This document shows positions 11,426-21,932 of a stretch of DNA of 50,469 nucleotides, in pieces (the stretch's first letter is position 1; each line of letters opens with the position of its first letter). The notes under the pieces are model-generated. The model saw only the letters and a list, made by a program, of their open reading frames with translations. It did no database searches and had not been told where the DNA came from. The stretch comes from Steroidobacteraceae bacterium (lineage in GTDB: Bacteria > Pseudomonadota > Gammaproteobacteria > Steroidobacterales > Steroidobacteraceae). The stretch spans positions 1-50,469 of the forward strand of contig JALORP010000019.1 of NCBI GenBank assembly GCA_025458865.1. Reading direction: 5' to 3'. The translations under genes and the position numbers were made by a program.

Positions 11426-11542
11426 GGATGACTTCCTTCCGGAGCGCGGTGACTGAGGCGTCTCGCAGGGCACAGGTTCACACCGTGCCGCCAGGCCGGC
11501 CATACGTAAATCAGGAAACCGGCTGCCGCCCCGCAATCAACC

Positions 11543-12265
11543 TCAATCCGCGGCTTCGTACCGCGTGAGCTGCATGTGGAACGCGCGCTTGCCGTCGCGG
11601 ACCTGCTCCATCCGCACCGGCAGGTACTGCAGCGACGGCGTGAGCCACATCCAGGTGACGCGCCGTCCGCCGGGGCGACGGCTCGTGTAGACGAGCGTTT
11701 CGAACTCGCCCGCCGGCGTGGTCACCCGCTCGCGCCGCTCGAACTTGACCTCGGTCTCGCGCAGCTGTCCGCCGTCGATCATGGGCAGGTTTGCCGGCTC
11801 GCGGCCGGCGAGCAGCGCCACCATCATCGCGAGCTGCGAGGACACCGGGTCCTGGGTGCCGGGCGCGACCGCGAGGTCCACCGGCTGGCCCTTCGCGTCG
11901 CCCGTGACGCGCCCAGCCTGCCAGTCGAAGGCAAGGTTCGCGTCTTCCTTCTTGCGCGACGCGCCATCGTCGAAGCGGAAGCGCTGCGGCCGCACCTCGG
12001 CGCCGTCCACGGTGAGCCACGAGGTCTGCACGAGGCGCCCGCTCGCGATCAGGCGCGCGAGCCCCTGGGCGTCGGAGCGGGACTCGAAGATCCACCGGCC
12101 AGGCCCCGCGCCCGGCTTCAGCTCGAAACGGCTGGTCCCGACGTTCATGGAGCCGTAGCTCACGGCGTAATCGGCCACGAAGGGGGCGAGCGCAGGGGTG
12201 GCCGCCGCAGCCGAGAGGCTGGCGAACGACAGCAGATACGCTGCAAGCGCGGGTCCTGTCCTCAT
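11543..12265 (-). CDS. DUF3108 family exported protein
   Basis: A 240-residue protein with a signal peptide (about residues 1-21, ending SAAAA) and a beta-rich body: FVADYAVSYGSMNVGTSRFEL, RWIFESRSDAQGLARL, FDDGASRKKEDANLAFDW, and a C-terminal WMWLTPSLQYLPVRMEQVRDGKR. This is the DUF3108 pattern, commonly encoded next to purN in gammaproteobacteria. It is probably periplasmic. The start overlaps the purN stop (ATGA), so it is the third gene of the purM-purN operon. Function unknown. Confidence 0.9.
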   Translation of the reverse strand: MRTGPALAAYLLSFASLSAAAATPALAPFVADYAVSYGSMNVGTSRFELKPGAGPGRWIFESRSDAQGLARLIASGRLVQTSWLTVDGAEVRPQRFRFDDGASRKKEDANLAFDWQAGRVTGDAKGQPVDLAVAPGTQDPVSSQLAMMVALLAGREPANLPMIDGGQLRETEVKFERRERVTTPAGEFETLVYTSRRPGGRRVTWMWLTPSLQYLPVRMEQVRDGKRAFHMQLTRYEAAD

Positions 12266-12915
12266 GCCTCACCTCGCTGCACCGGCTGCTGGAGCCTCTG
12301 GCCGTCGAGCCACGCGGCGCCGTGCTGCCAGCGGAGCCTGCCCTCGGCGAACCAGCCGACGGCCTCGGGGTAGATGCTGTGCTCCCAGCGCTGAACCCGC
12401 GCTGAAAGTGACTCTTCCGTGTCGCCGGGCAGCACCGGCACGCGTGCCTGGATGACCCCTGGGCCCGCGTCGAGTTCCTCCGTCACGAAGTGCACGGTGC
12501 AGCCATGCACGGCGTCGCCCGCTTCCAGCACGCGCCGGTGCGTGTGCAGCCCGGGATAGGCCGGCAGCAGCGACGGGTGGACGTTGAACATGCGGCCCTC
12601 GTAGCGGCGGACGAAGCCGCCGTCGAGGATGCGCATGAAACCGGCGAGCGCCACGAGTCCCGGCGCGGCCGCATCCACGGCGGCGGCGAGCGCTTCGCCG
12701 TAGGCGGCGCGGCCGCGATGGCTCGCCGGCGGGACGACGGTCGCGGGAATCCCCAGCTCGCGCGCGCGATCGAGGCCTTCCGCGTTGGCCCGGTCGCTGA
12801 TCACGGCCGTCACGCGCGCCGGAATCCGGCCCGAGAGGCCTGCCCGGGCCAGTGCCACCATGTTGCTGCCCCGGCCGGAGATGAGGACCACGAGGCCGAG
12901 GGGCGCGACGGTCAC
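12262..12915 (-). CDS. purN: Phosphoribosylglycinamide formyltransferase 1
   Basis: A 217-residue enzyme transferring the formyl group of 10-formyl-THF to GAR, the third step of purine synthesis. The phosphate-binding loop ISGRGSN and the catalytic residues Asn111 and His113 (in [13 protein letters not shown]) and Asp149 (in [10 protein letters not shown]) are present. The start is GTG 12915, overlapping the purM stop as GTGA. The C-terminal tail after the [16 protein letters not shown] segment is short and variable, as in relatives. It is in an operon with purM and DUF3108. Confidence 0.97.
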   Translation of the reverse strand: MTVAPLGLVVLISGRGSNMVALARAGLSGRIPARVTAVISDRANAEGLDRARELGIPATVVPPASHRGRAAYGEALAAAVDAAAPGLVALAGFMRILDGGFVRRYEGRMFNVHPSLLPAYPGLHTHRRVLEAGDAVHGCTVHFVTEELDAGPGVIQARVPVLPGDTEESLSARVQRWEHSIYPEAVGWFAEGRLRWQHGAAWLDGQRLQQPVQRGEA

Positions 12916-13943
12916 CCGATGCGGACCTCGCCCGCGCCCGGCACGACCTCGCCGATCACGGTGGCCGTCTCGCCGGCGTCTCGCAGCATGGCGAGTGCGC
13001 GGTCGACGGCATCGGGCGGCACCTGCAGCGTCATGCCGATGCCGCAGTTGAAGGTGCGGTGCATCTCGGCGTCGGCGATGTTGCCGGTGCGCTGGATCCA
13101 GTCCCAGACCGGTCCGCGCGTCCAGGCGCCCGGGTCCAGGCGCACCGCGAGGCCTTCGGGCAGCACGCGCGGGATGTTGTCGGTGAGGCCGCCGCCGGTG
13201 ATGTGCGCGATGCCGTGCACGGGCAGCTCGGCGAGCAGCGCGAGCATCGGCTTGACGTAGATGCGCGTGGGCTCGAGCAGCCGGTCGAACAGCCGCTCGC
13301 CGTCGAGCATCGTCGTCGCGTCGGCGCCGGCGCGCGCGACGAGCCGGCGGATCAGCGAGTAACCGTTCGAGTGGGGCCCGGAGGAGGCCAGCCCGATCAC
13401 GACGTCGCCGGCGCGGGTGCCGGACCCGTCGAGGATGCGGTCGCGCTCGACCACGCCCACGCAGAAGCCGGCGAGATCGTAGTCGTCCGCGGCGTACATC
13501 CCGGGCATCTCGGCCGTTTCGCCGCCCACCAGCGCGCAGCCGGCGAGCTCGCAGCCGCGGGCGATGCCTGCGATCACGCGCTCGGCGACGTCCACCTCGA
13601 GCCTGCCGGTCGCGTAGTAGTCCAGGAAGAACAGCGGCTCGGCGCCTTGAACGACCACGTCGTTGACGCACATGGCCACGAGGTCGATGCCGATGCCGTC
13701 GTGGCGGCCGGTGTCGATGGCGAGGCGCAGCTTGGTGCCGACGCCGTCGGTGCCGGCGACCAGCACCGGCCGGCGCCAGCGCTCGAGCGGCAGCTCGACC
13801 AGCGAGCCGAAGCCGCCGATGCCGCCCAGGACCTCGCGGCGCATGGTGCGCCGGACGTGGGGCTTGATGCGCTCGACCAGCTCGTCGCCCGCGTCGATGT
13901 CCACGCCGGCGTCGCGATAGGTGAGGGAGGTGGGTTCGCTCAT
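12912..13943 (-). CDS. purM: Phosphoribosylformylglycinamidine cyclo-ligase
   Basis: A 343-residue AIR synthetase that closes the imidazole ring in step five of purine synthesis using ATP. Features: [18 protein letters not shown] at the N-terminus, [15 protein letters not shown] (the ATP/substrate loop), [31 protein letters not shown], and [16 protein letters not shown]; all are signature stretches of PurM. It starts at ATG 13943, with a -10-like TAGAAT only 14-19 bp upstream, so the leader is short. It is divergent from the DUF2066 gene, 48 bp away. Confidence 0.98.
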   Translation of the reverse strand: MSEPTSLTYRDAGVDIDAGDELVERIKPHVRRTMRREVLGGIGGFGSLVELPLERWRRPVLVAGTDGVGTKLRLAIDTGRHDGIGIDLVAMCVNDVVVQGAEPLFFLDYYATGRLEVDVAERVIAGIARGCELAGCALVGGETAEMPGMYAADDYDLAGFCVGVVERDRILDGSGTRAGDVVIGLASSGPHSNGYSLIRRLVARAGADATTMLDGERLFDRLLEPTRIYVKPMLALLAELPVHGIAHITGGGLTDNIPRVLPEGLAVRLDPGAWTRGPVWDWIQRTGNIADAEMHRTFNCGIGMTLQVPPDAVDRALAMLRDAGETATVIGEVVPGAGEVRIG

Positions 13944-13956
13944 GGGCTGAGGTAGT

Positions 13957-13962
13957 ATTCTA
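13957..13962 (-). promoter_or_regulatory. Possible -10 element for purM-purN
   Basis: On the minus strand, TAGAAT in GGTTAGAATACTACC, in the 48-bp gap between purM and DUF2066. If it is used, the leader would be only about 6-8 nt, nearly leaderless; no good Shine-Dalgarno is seen there. No PurR-like operator was recognised. Confidence 0.35.
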
Positions 13963-13991
13963 ACCCCATCCCGTCGCCGGCTCCCTGCCAC

Positions 13992-14978
13992 ATGACGCCC
14001 ACCGCCCGTGCCCGCCGCCGCTTCGCCTGGCTCGCGCCGGTCCTGCTGGCCTTCGCGCCGCTCGCCGGGGCGGCCGACATCGGCAACCTCTACGAGGTCA
14101 GCGTGCCGGTGCAGGGGTCGGGGGAGGCCGCCGACCGGCGCGCCTTCGGCGAGGCCATGGGGGCGGTGCTGGTCCGGGTCACGGGCCGCCGGGACGCGCC
14201 GGGCATGCCGGCGCTCGCGCCGCTGGTGCAGCAGCCCCAGCGCTATATCCGCACGTACCGTCGGGTAGCGGGCGGCCTCATGGCCGTGAGCTTCGACGGC
14301 AACGCGGTCGAGCAGGCCGTCGCCGCGGCCGGCCTGCCGTTCTGGGGGGGCGAGCGTCCCCTCACCATGGTCTGGCTGGTCGGCAGCCGCGGGCAGCTCG
14401 TGAGCGCCGCCGCGAGCCCCGAGCGCCGCGCCGTGGATCTCGTCGCCGCCCAGCGCGGCCTGCCGCTCGCCTGGCCGGTGGGCGATGCCCTCGACAGCCC
14501 CGAGCAGCGGGCGCAGCAGGCGTCCTCGGGCAATGTCGCAGCACTCGTCGAGGCCGCGGCGCGCTACGGCGCGGACGGGGTGCTCATCGGCCGTCCGGCG
14601 GACGGCGGCTTCCGCTGGACGTTCGCCTCGGCGGGGCAGACGCGCGAGGTGCGCGGCCCGCTCGAGGAAGGTGTGCACCTGGCGGCGGACCAGCTGGCCG
14701 CGCGGCTCGCGGTCGCCGGCGGCGCGAGCCGCCGCGAGCTCGCGGTGGAGGTCGGCGGCGTGGGCAGCGCCGCCGCCTATGCGGAGGTCGGCCAGCTCCT
14801 CGCCGCGCTCGAGCCGGTGCGTTCGATCGCCGTCCGCGAGGTCCGGCCGGATGCCGTGCTCTACGCGATCACCGTCCGCGGCGACGAGGCCGGCCTCAGG
14901 CGCGCCATCGCCGCCACCGGCCGCCTCGTGCCCGCGGGAACCTCGCCAGCGGGCCCGGTCTTCCGCTACCAGCCGTGA
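13992..14978 (+). CDS. DUF2066 domain-containing exported protein
   Basis: A 328-residue protein with a signal peptide (Arg-rich start, hydrophobic run, AGAAD cleavage area near residues 27-28). The DUF2066 pattern is visible: [43 protein letters not shown]-like [15 protein letters not shown], and a C-terminal half with paired [16 protein letters not shown] repeats. It is conserved next to purM and hda in gammaproteobacteria. It is probably periplasmic, of unknown role. The stop overlaps the next gene as GTGA. Confidence 0.9.
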   Translation: MTPTARARRRFAWLAPVLLAFAPLAGAADIGNLYEVSVPVQGSGEAADRRAFGEAMGAVLVRVTGRRDAPGMPALAPLVQQPQRYIRTYRRVAGGLMAVSFDGNAVEQAVAAAGLPFWGGERPLTMVWLVGSRGQLVSAAASPERRAVDLVAAQRGLPLAWPVGDALDSPEQRAQQASSGNVAALVEAAARYGADGVLIGRPADGGFRWTFASAGQTREVRGPLEEGVHLAADQLAARLAVAGGASRRELAVEVGGVGSAAAYAEVGQLLAALEPVRSIAVREVRPDAVLYAITVRGDEAGLRRAIAATGRLVPAGTSPAGPVFRYQP

Positions 14979-15556
14979 GCCTGTCGCTGCTGCCCAACCT
15001 GCTGTGCGTCCTGCGCATGGTGCTGGCCGTGCCCCTCGTGTGGACGCTCATCGAGGGCCACTTCGCCTGGACCCTGCTGATCTTCCTCGTCGCCGCCGCC
15101 ACCGACGGCCTCGACGGCTTCCTCGCCAAGCGGCTCCACTGCGAGACCGAGCTCGGCAAGCTGCTCGACCCGATCGCCGACAAGCTGCTGCTGGTGAGCG
15201 CGTTCGTCGCCCTCACGATCATCGGGCTGGTGCCGCTGTGGCTCACCGCGACCGCGGTGGCGCGCGACCTGATCATCGGCGGCGGGGCGGCCGTCTACCG
15301 CCGCCTGTTCGGGCCGCTGCAGGGCCGGCCGACCTGGCCCAGCAAGATCAACACGGTGTTCCAGCTCTCCTACGGGCTCGCGGTGGTCGCCGCGGCGGCC
15401 GCGCCCGCGCTCGTGCCGCAGGCGATCGTCATCGCCCTTGGCGCGACGACGTTCGTGACGACGGTCGTCAGCGGCGCGGACTACGTGTCGCTTTACGCGC
15501 GCAAGGCCGCGGCCGTGTCGCGGTCGCGTGCCACCGGTGCAGAGCTTCCCAAGTGA
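14975..15556 (+). CDS. CDP-alcohol phosphatidyltransferase (PgsA-like)
   Basis: A 193-residue integral membrane enzyme with about five or six helices. The family signature D-x2-D-G-x2-A-R-x8-G-x3-D-x3-D appears as [12 protein letters not shown] followed by [10 protein letters not shown]; the usual Arg is Lys here. The family joins CDP-diacylglycerol to an alcohol, most often glycerol 3-phosphate. Because a separate pssA lies at 20462, a phosphatidylglycerophosphate synthase-like role is likely but not certain; a second pgsA beside uvrC would argue against it. The start is GTG 14975, overlapping DUF2066. It sits in the DUF2066-pgsA-hda run common in related bacteria. Confidence 0.88.
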   Translation: MSLSLLPNLLCVLRMVLAVPLVWTLIEGHFAWTLLIFLVAAATDGLDGFLAKRLHCETELGKLLDPIADKLLLVSAFVALTIIGLVPLWLTATAVARDLIIGGGAAVYRRLFGPLQGRPTWPSKINTVFQLSYGLAVVAAAAAPALVPQAIVIALGATTFVTTVVSGADYVSLYARKAAAVSRSRATGAELPK

Positions 15557-15558
15557 CC

Positions 15559-16250
15559 ATGCGCCAGCTGCCGCTCGGCGTGAGGCTGCGGGTCGGCTCG
15601 CGGTTCTCCACCTTCGTTCCCGGGGAAAATGCCGCCGCCGTGGCCGAGCTCATGCAGCTGTCGGGGCGCGGCGGCCCGCAGGCGGCCTGGCTGCACGGCC
15701 CGCCGGGCAGCGGCCGGACCCACCTCCTGCAGGCGGCCTGCGCCGCGGCGGGCGAGGCCGGGCGTGCCGCGGCCTACCTGCCGATGCGCGAGCTGGCCGC
15801 GGGAGAGCCCGGCGTGCTCGCCGGGCTGGAGACACTCGACCTCGTGTGTCTCGACGATCTCGAGGCTGTCGCGGGCGGTGCGGACTGGGAGCGCGCCCTG
15901 TTCGGCCTGTACAACGAGCTCGGCGAGCGGGGCGGCCGGCTCGTAGTCGCGGCGCGCGAGCCGCCGGCGCGCAGCGGCTTCGCGCTGCCGGACCTCGCCT
16001 CGCGCTTCGCCGCCGCGAGCGTCCTGCCCCTGCGGCCGCTGCGCGAGGAGTCCCAGGGCGAGGCGCTCGCCGGGCGCGCCGCCGCGCAGGGCCTCGACCT
16101 TCCCGAGGACACGCTCCAGTACCTGCTGCGCCGGGCGCCGCGGGATTTCGCCGCGCTATGCCGGCTGCTGGACGAGGTGGACGTCGCGTCGCTCGCGGCG
16201 CAGCGGCGCCTGACGGTGCCGCTGGTGCGCGAGGTTCTCGACCGGCAGGG

Positions 16251-16257
<7 letters not shown>
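15559..16257 (+). CDS. hda: DnaA regulatory inactivator Hda
   Basis: A 232-residue DnaA-family AAA protein lacking the DNA-binding domain. In E. coli, Hda with the beta clamp triggers ATP hydrolysis by DnaA after initiation. The N-terminus MRQLPLGVRLR contains a clamp-binding QLPL motif. SRFSTFVPGEN, Walker A-like GPPGSGRTHLLQA, Walker B LDLVCLDDLEAV and the sensor region DLASRFAAASVLPLRPL follow. I chose ATG 15559; a GTG at 15553 overlapping the previous stop as GTGA would add two residues. The 3' end overlaps the convergent DUF2069 gene by seven bases. Confidence 0.93.
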
Positions 16258-17233
<976 letters not shown>

Positions 17234-17308
17234 CTACGCCGGCTGCGCATCCTGCAAGCATTGCGGCGTCGGCGCAACGGCGGCTCGCCAGGAGTCCACC
17301 CGCCTTGC

Positions 17309-17338
17309 TTGACGCTGGCTCGGCGGCGCTGCTAGGGT
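17309..17338 (+). promoter_or_regulatory. Probable sigma70-type promoter for the DUF4398 lipoprotein-acyP pair
   Basis: TTGACG at 17309-17314, an 18-bp spacer, then TAGGGT at 17333-17338 preceded by an extended -10 TGC. It is placed 37 bp before the start codon of the lipoprotein gene, in the 174-bp gap divergent from wrbA. Confidence 0.5.
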
Positions 17339-17374
17339 CGCTGAGATTCACCAACGCGTTCAAACGGTTACCTG

Positions 17375-17674
17375 ATGCGCGCGCCCGTCATCGCGGCCCT
17401 GCTCTCGCTCCTCGCTGCCTGCGGCGGGGCGCCCGTGCAGCAGATGAGCGACGCGCGCCAGGCGGTCCGGGCGGCCCAGGCGGCGGGCGCCGGCGAGTAC
17501 GCGCCCGAGCAGCTTGCCCAGGCGCAGCGCCTGATCGAGGAAGCGCAGGACGGCCTCCGCCGTCACGACTACCGCTCCGCCGAGAGCGCGGCCGTGGAGG
17601 CGCGGCGTACCGCGCTTCAGGCGCTCGAAGTCTCGCGCTCGGCGCGGGCCGCGCCGCCGCCGGATCGCACGTGA
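17375..17674 (+). CDS. DUF4398-type small lipoprotein
   Basis: A 99-residue protein with a lipobox (LLAAC, Cys16) after a short signal peptide. The mature part is a single Ala/Gln/Glu-rich helical hairpin: MSDARQAVRAAQAAGAGEYA, then PEQLAQAQRLIEEAQDGLRR and YRSAESAAVEARRTALQAL. This matches the DUF4398 pattern seen near OmpA-type proteins. It is probably anchored in the outer membrane facing the periplasm. Its stop overlaps acyP as GTGA. Function unknown. Confidence 0.8.
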   Translation: MRAPVIAALLSLLAACGGAPVQQMSDARQAVRAAQAAGAGEYAPEQLAQAQRLIEEAQDGLRRHDYRSAESAAVEARRTALQALEVSRSARAAPPPDRT

Positions 17675-17952
17675 CCCCCACGCGGGTCGTGCGCCGCGCC
17701 CGGGTAGAGGGGCGCGTCCAGGGCGTTTACTTCCGTGCGAGCACGGCAGAGCGCGCCACGGCGCTCGGCCTGCATGGCTATGCGCGCAATCTGCCCGACG
17801 GCGCCGTCGAGGTGCTCTGCGCGGGCCCGCTCGAGGCCGTCGAGTCGCTGCTCGACTGGCTGTGGCAAGGCCCGCCGATGGCGCGCGTGGACGCGGTGTG
17901 CGTGGAGGCGGCCGACGGCGCTGCCGTTCCCGAAGGGTTCCTGAGACGCTGA
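17671..17952 (+). CDS. acyP: Acylphosphatase
   Basis: A 93-residue enzyme hydrolysing acyl phosphates. The signature VEGRVQGVYFRASTAERA carries the catalytic Arg, and GYARNLPDGAVEVLCAG the catalytic Asn. Length and both motifs are normal. The start is GTG 17671, overlapping the lipoprotein stop. The C-terminal GFLRR tail is typical. It is cytosolic; its physiological substrate is uncertain in bacteria generally. Confidence 0.95.
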   Translation: MTPTRVVRRARVEGRVQGVYFRASTAERATALGLHGYARNLPDGAVEVLCAGPLEAVESLLDWLWQGPPMARVDAVCVEAADGAAVPEGFLRR

Positions 17953-17962
17953 GGCGGATGCC

Positions 17963-18571
17963 TCAGCGGTGCCAGCGCGACTGCAGCCGCCCGAGCACGA
18001 GGTCCGGGTAGGTCCGCTTGCCCAGGCTGCCGTTATAGCGGCCGAGTGCCCGGAAGTAGTCGCCGCGCTCGCGCTCGAGGTAATGCGCGAGGATGCTCGT
18101 ACCCATGCGGATGTTCATCTCGATGTCGATGAGGTCCCGGCGCTGCAGCCCCAGGTGGGTCGGCCAGAACGGCATCACCTGCATCAGCCCCACGGCGCCC
18201 GCATAGGACACCGCGAAGGGATCGAACGCGCTCTCGACGTCGATCACCGCGAGCACCAGCTGCGGACGCTCGCGCAGCATCGGGTGCTTGCGGGACTCGC
18301 AGTGCACCGCGCGCAGGATCCGCTGGGCCGTGGCGGAGATGTCCTCGCCGAGGCGCAGGTCCGGCGGGCGGCGCTTCAGGCGCTGCTCGACGCGCGGCTG
18401 CATCAGCGCGTACCAGACGACGTCGTCGTACTTGTCCTCGAAGCAGGGTCCCTGCGAGAGCGCGTTGCGCAGCACCTTCTCGAGCCCGGGCTCCTGCTGG
18501 CGCTGCGCGTGGGATTCTCCCGCGACGAGCGGCAGGAGCAGCAGGGCGAGGACGGCCAGTGCGCGCGCCAT
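17963..18571 (-). CDS. Lytic transglycosylase, SLT domain
   Basis: A 202-residue exported protein. A signal peptide (about 1-22, ending ESHA) is followed by a helical domain and an SLT fold: VIDVESAFDPFAVS with catalytic Glu113, AGAVGLMQVMPFWPTHLG, then NIRMGTSILAHYLE and FRALGRYNGSLGKRTYPDLV. It cleaves peptidoglycan glycan strands to 1,6-anhydro-muropeptides. There is no lipobox, so it is probably soluble in the periplasm. It lies 20 bp downstream of proS, as in several gammaproteobacteria, and is probably cotranscribed. Confidence 0.93.
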   Translation of the reverse strand: MARALAVLALLLLPLVAGESHAQRQQEPGLEKVLRNALSQGPCFEDKYDDVVWYALMQPRVEQRLKRRPPDLRLGEDISATAQRILRAVHCESRKHPMLRERPQLVLAVIDVESAFDPFAVSYAGAVGLMQVMPFWPTHLGLQRRDLIDIEMNIRMGTSILAHYLERERGDYFRALGRYNGSLGKRTYPDLVLGRLQSRWHR

Positions 18572-18591
18572 GGCCTGGGTTCCCGGCAGCC

Positions 18592-20307
18592 TCAGCCGGG
18601 AACCCCGAGGCGCGCGCGCAGGGCGTCCACGGCGCCCTCGAGCGGCAGCTCCTCGTTGTCGGCCGCGCGGCGGTGGCGGTATTCGAGCTTGCCGGCGTCG
18701 AGCCCGCGCTCCGCGATGACCACGCGATGCGGGATGCCGAAGAGCTCGGCGTCCGCGAACTTCACGCCCGGGCGCGCGTCGCGGTCGTCGAGCAGGACCT
18801 CCACGCCGGCCGTGGCGAGGTCGCGGTAGAGCGCCTCGGCGGCCTCGCGCACGCGCGCAGACTTCGCCCAGTTGAGCGGCACCAGCACCACCTGGAACGG
18901 CGCGATCGGCTCCGGCCAGACGATCCCGCGCTCGTCGTTGTTCTGCTCGACCGCCGCCGCGACCACGCGGGTCACGCCGATGCCGTAGCAGCCCATGCGC
19001 ATCACGATGGACTTGCCCTGCTCGTCGAGCACGGTGGCGCCCATCGCCTCGCTGTACTTGCTGCCGAGCTTGAAGATGTGGCCGACCTCGATGCCGCGGG
19101 CGATGCCGAGCGTGCCGTGACCGTCGGGCGAGGGGTCGCCGGCGACGACGTTGCGCAGGTCGGCGACCTCGGGCTCCGGGCAGTCGCGGCCGAAGTTCAC
19201 GCCCGTGAGGTGCCAGTCGGTTTCGTTCGCGCCGGTGACGAAGTCGGCCATCGCCGCGACGGTGCGGTCCGCGATGACGCGGCCCGAGAAACCCACGGGT
19301 CCGAGCGAGCCCGGGTCGGCGCCGAAGGCGGCGCGGATCGCGGCGGGCGTGGCCATGCGCGCGGGGCTCGCCAGTCCGGCGAGCTTGCCCACCTTGACGA
19401 GGTTCACCTCGTGGTCGCCGCGCACCAGCAGCAGCACCGGCGCGCCGTCGTGGGACTCGACCACGAAGGCCTTCACGGTGCGCTCGACCGGAACCGAGAG
19501 GAATGCCGCGAGCTCGGCGATCGTCTTCACGCGGGGCGTGTGCACGCGCGTGGCGGCCTGCGAGGGCGCCGGGCGCGGCGCTGCAGGCGCGAGCGCCTCG
19601 GCCATCTCGACGTTCGCCGCATAGTCGGAGCCGTCCGAATACGCGATCGCATCCTCGCCGGAGTCGGCCAGCACGTGGAACTCCTGCGAGCCGGTGCCGC
19701 CGATCGCGCCGGGGTCCGCCTGCACGGCGCGGAAGCGCAGGCCGAGGCGGGTGAAGATGCGGTCATAGGCCACGTACATCTTCCGGTAGCCCTCGTCGAG
19801 CGAGGCCTCGTCCGCGTGGAAGCTGTAGGCGTCCTTCATGAGGAACTCGCGCGCGCGCATCACGCCGAAGCGCGGGCGGATCTCGTCGCGGAACTTGGTC
19901 TGGACCTGGTAGAAGTTGACCGGCAGCTGGCGGTAGCTCTTGAGCTCGCGCCGCGCGAGGTCGGTGACGACCTCCTCGTGCGTGGGCCCGAGCACCATGT
20001 CGCGGTCGTGGCGGTCCTTGAAGCGCAGCAGCTCCGGGCCGAACTGGTCCCAGCGGCCGGACTCGACCCACAGCTCGCCGGGCTGGGCGACCGGCATGGA
20101 CACCTCCAGCGCGCCGGCCCGGTCCATCTCCTCGCGGATGATGCGCTCGACCTTGCGCAGCACCCGAAGGCCCATCGGCAGCCAGGTGTACAGGCCGCCG
20201 GCCAGGCGGCGGATCAGGCCGGCGCGCAGCATCAGCCGGTGGCTCACCACCTCGGCGTCGGCCGGCTCTTCCTTGAGGTTCTGGATCGGGTAGTCTGTGA
20301 GGCGCAT
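18592..20307 (-). CDS. proS: Proline-tRNA ligase (with editing domain)
   Basis: A 571-residue class II synthetase charging tRNA-Pro. Motif 2 region: [23 protein letters not shown] split around Arg residues; [10 protein letters not shown] is the proline/ATP-binding stretch. The inserted editing (INS) domain that hydrolyses Ala-tRNA-Pro spans roughly residues 235-390 between motifs 2 and 3. Motif 3 and the anticodon domain follow ([17 protein letters not shown], then the C-terminal Rossmann-like part). The length is the usual bacterial form. Start ATG 20307. Confidence 0.98.
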   Translation of the reverse strand: MRLTDYPIQNLKEEPADAEVVSHRLMLRAGLIRRLAGGLYTWLPMGLRVLRKVERIIREEMDRAGALEVSMPVAQPGELWVESGRWDQFGPELLRFKDRHDRDMVLGPTHEEVVTDLARRELKSYRQLPVNFYQVQTKFRDEIRPRFGVMRAREFLMKDAYSFHADEASLDEGYRKMYVAYDRIFTRLGLRFRAVQADPGAIGGTGSQEFHVLADSGEDAIAYSDGSDYAANVEMAEALAPAAPRPAPSQAATRVHTPRVKTIAELAAFLSVPVERTVKAFVVESHDGAPVLLLVRGDHEVNLVKVGKLAGLASPARMATPAAIRAAFGADPGSLGPVGFSGRVIADRTVAAMADFVTGANETDWHLTGVNFGRDCPEPEVADLRNVVAGDPSPDGHGTLGIARGIEVGHIFKLGSKYSEAMGATVLDEQGKSIVMRMGCYGIGVTRVVAAAVEQNNDERGIVWPEPIAPFQVVLVPLNWAKSARVREAAEALYRDLATAGVEVLLDDRDARPGVKFADAELFGIPHRVVIAERGLDAGKLEYRHRRAADNEELPLEGAVDALRARLGVPG

Positions 20308-20348
20308 CGGCGTTCCGTCCGGCGCCGGCGGCGCCTTGGCAGCCGCGT

Positions 20349-20354
20349 ATCTTA
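20349..20354 (-). promoter_or_regulatory. Possible -10 element for proS
   Basis: On the minus strand TAAGAT in CCTAAGATACGC, about 42 bp upstream of the proS start in the 154-bp divergent gap. No convincing -35 box. Confidence 0.35.
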
Positions 20355-20419
20355 GGCGCAGGCGGGCCCCGCCGCCATGCGGGGGCGGCGCGGCCTGTGA
20401 CCGGCCCGGCAGAAAACCT

Positions 20420-20425
20420 TATGAT
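20420..20425 (+). promoter_or_regulatory. Possible -10 element for pssA
   Basis: TATGAT in CCTTATGATCC, 36 bp before the pssA start. TGTGAC at 20396-20401 lies 18 bp upstream and could serve as a weak -35. Confidence 0.4.
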
Positions 20426-20461
20426 CCCCGCAGGCCGCCGGACCTCCGGAACGCAACCTCC

Positions 20462-21235
20462 ATGAACCTCGAACACAGTCCACCGCCCGTCCGCCGCGGC
20501 ATCTACCTGCTGCCGAACCTGCTCACGACGGGCTGCCTGTTCTCCGGCTTCTACTCGATCATCGCCGCCACGGACGGCAATTTCGAGCGGGCCGGCCTCG
20601 CGATTTTCGTCGCCATGGTCTTCGACGGACTCGACGGCCGCGTGGCCCGCCTGACCGGCACCGAGACCCCGTTCGGCAAGGAGTTCGACAGCCTGGCCGA
20701 CATGGTGGCCTTCGGTCTCGCCCCGGCGCTCGTCTGCTACCAGTGGGGCATGGAGCGCATCGCCGAGTACGGCGCCGCGTGGGGACGCTTCGGCTGGGTG
20801 GCCGCGTTCTTCTACTGCGCCGCCGCCGCCATGCGGCTTGCGCGCTTCAACACGAAGACTGCCACGCAGGACAAGCGATACTTCGAAGGCCTGCCGAGCC
20901 CCTCGGCCGCCGCGATCGTGGCCGCTTTCGTCTGGACGGCCCACAAGTACAGCATCGAGGATGGCCTGACCGGACTCGTGCTGGCGTTCCTGATCACCGC
21001 GAGCGCCGGTGCGCTGATGGTGAGCAAGTTCTCGTACCGCAGCTTCAAGGAACGCGCGGCGGGCGAGCGCGTTCCCTACTCCAGGTTCCTGGTCGTGCCG
21101 CTGGTGTTCGCGCTGATCGCGCTCGACCCGCCGGTCGTGCTGCTGGCGCTGTTCGGCGGCTTCGCACTGTCGGCGCCGATCCAGTGGCTGTGGCGCAAGC
21201 TGCGCCGCAGGCCGCGCGACGCCGCCGCGGGCTGA
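20462..21235 (+). CDS. pssA: CDP-diacylglycerol-serine O-phosphatidyltransferase
   Basis: A 257-residue integral membrane enzyme making phosphatidylserine, the precursor of phosphatidylethanolamine. The CDP-alcohol motif is DGLDGRVARLTGTETPFGKE followed by FDSLADMVAFGLAPALV, the form typical of Bacillus-type (type II) PssA rather than the E. coli PLD-type. About seven or eight helices are predicted by eye; the segment MRLARFNTKT is also characteristic. The start is ATG 20462. It is followed after 4 bp by the uracil-DNA glycosylase gene. Confidence 0.94.
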   Translation: MNLEHSPPPVRRGIYLLPNLLTTGCLFSGFYSIIAATDGNFERAGLAIFVAMVFDGLDGRVARLTGTETPFGKEFDSLADMVAFGLAPALVCYQWGMERIAEYGAAWGRFGWVAAFFYCAAAAMRLARFNTKTATQDKRYFEGLPSPSAAAIVAAFVWTAHKYSIEDGLTGLVLAFLITASAGALMVSKFSYRSFKERAAGERVPYSRFLVVPLVFALIALDPPVVLLALFGGFALSAPIQWLWRKLRRRPRDAAAG

Positions 21236-21239
21236 TCCC

Positions 21240-21932
21240 GTGGACGCCCGGCGGCAGGCCGTCCTCGACGTCCTCGGCGTGACCCGCTACGTCTCGCGCG
21301 CAGCGCCCGCGGCGCCGTCGCCCGGGTCACCCACCGGGCCCGCTGTCCCATCCACGGGCGAAGCCCCGGAGGCGATGGGCTGGGAGGCGCTCGAGCAGGC
21401 GGTCACCGGCTGCGCGCGCTGCGGCCTGTGCGCGTCGCGCACGCAGACGGTGTTCGGCACCGGCGACCGCGCGGCCAGCCTGATGGTCGTCGGCGAGGCG
21501 CCAGGCGCCGAGGAGGACCGGCAGGGCCTGCCCTTCGTCGGGCGGGCAGGGCAGCTCCTGAATGCCATGCTGCGCTCGGTCGGTTTCGCCCGCGAGCAGG
21601 TCTACATTGCCAACGTGCTCAAGTGCCGCCCGCCGCGGAACCGCGACCCCGAGCCGGCCGAGGCGGAGCAGTGCCTGCCCTACCTTCGCCGGCAGATCGA
21701 GCTGGTGGCCCCGCGGGCGCTGCTGTGCGTCGGGCGCATCGCGGCCCAGAACCTGCTCGGCACGGACGCCAACCTCGGCAACCTGCGCGGGCAGGTCCTG
21801 AGGCTCGGCGGTACGCCCGTCGTCGTGACCTACCACCCGGCGTACCTGCTCAGGACGCCGGCGCACAAGCGCCGCGCCTGGGACGATCTCAGGCTCGCGC
21901 GATCGCTGGTGGACATTGGCGACGGCGCCTGA
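21240..21932 (+). CDS. Uracil-DNA glycosylase, family 4 (4Fe-4S)
   Basis: A 230-residue enzyme removing uracil from DNA. After a Pro/Ala-rich N-terminal linker (about 20-45) come the cluster cysteines CARCGLC and the catalytic motif region VVGEAPGAEEDRQGLPFVGRAG, typical of family 4 (GEAPG). The later cluster cysteines lie in NVLKCRPPRNRDP and EQCLPYL. The second active-site motif is TYHPAYLLRTP. The start is GTG 21240; a later ATG would remove the conserved ARRQAVLDVLGV start. It overlaps rimI by 17 bases. The fold is often annotated as the N-terminal region of phage SPO1 DNA polymerase. Confidence 0.93.
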   Translation: MDARRQAVLDVLGVTRYVSRAAPAAPSPGSPTGPAVPSTGEAPEAMGWEALEQAVTGCARCGLCASRTQTVFGTGDRAASLMVVGEAPGAEEDRQGLPFVGRAGQLLNAMLRSVGFAREQVYIANVLKCRPPRNRDPEPAEAEQCLPYLRRQIELVAPRALLCVGRIAAQNLLGTDANLGNLRGQVLRLGGTPVVVTYHPAYLLRTPAHKRRAWDDLRLARSLVDIGDGA

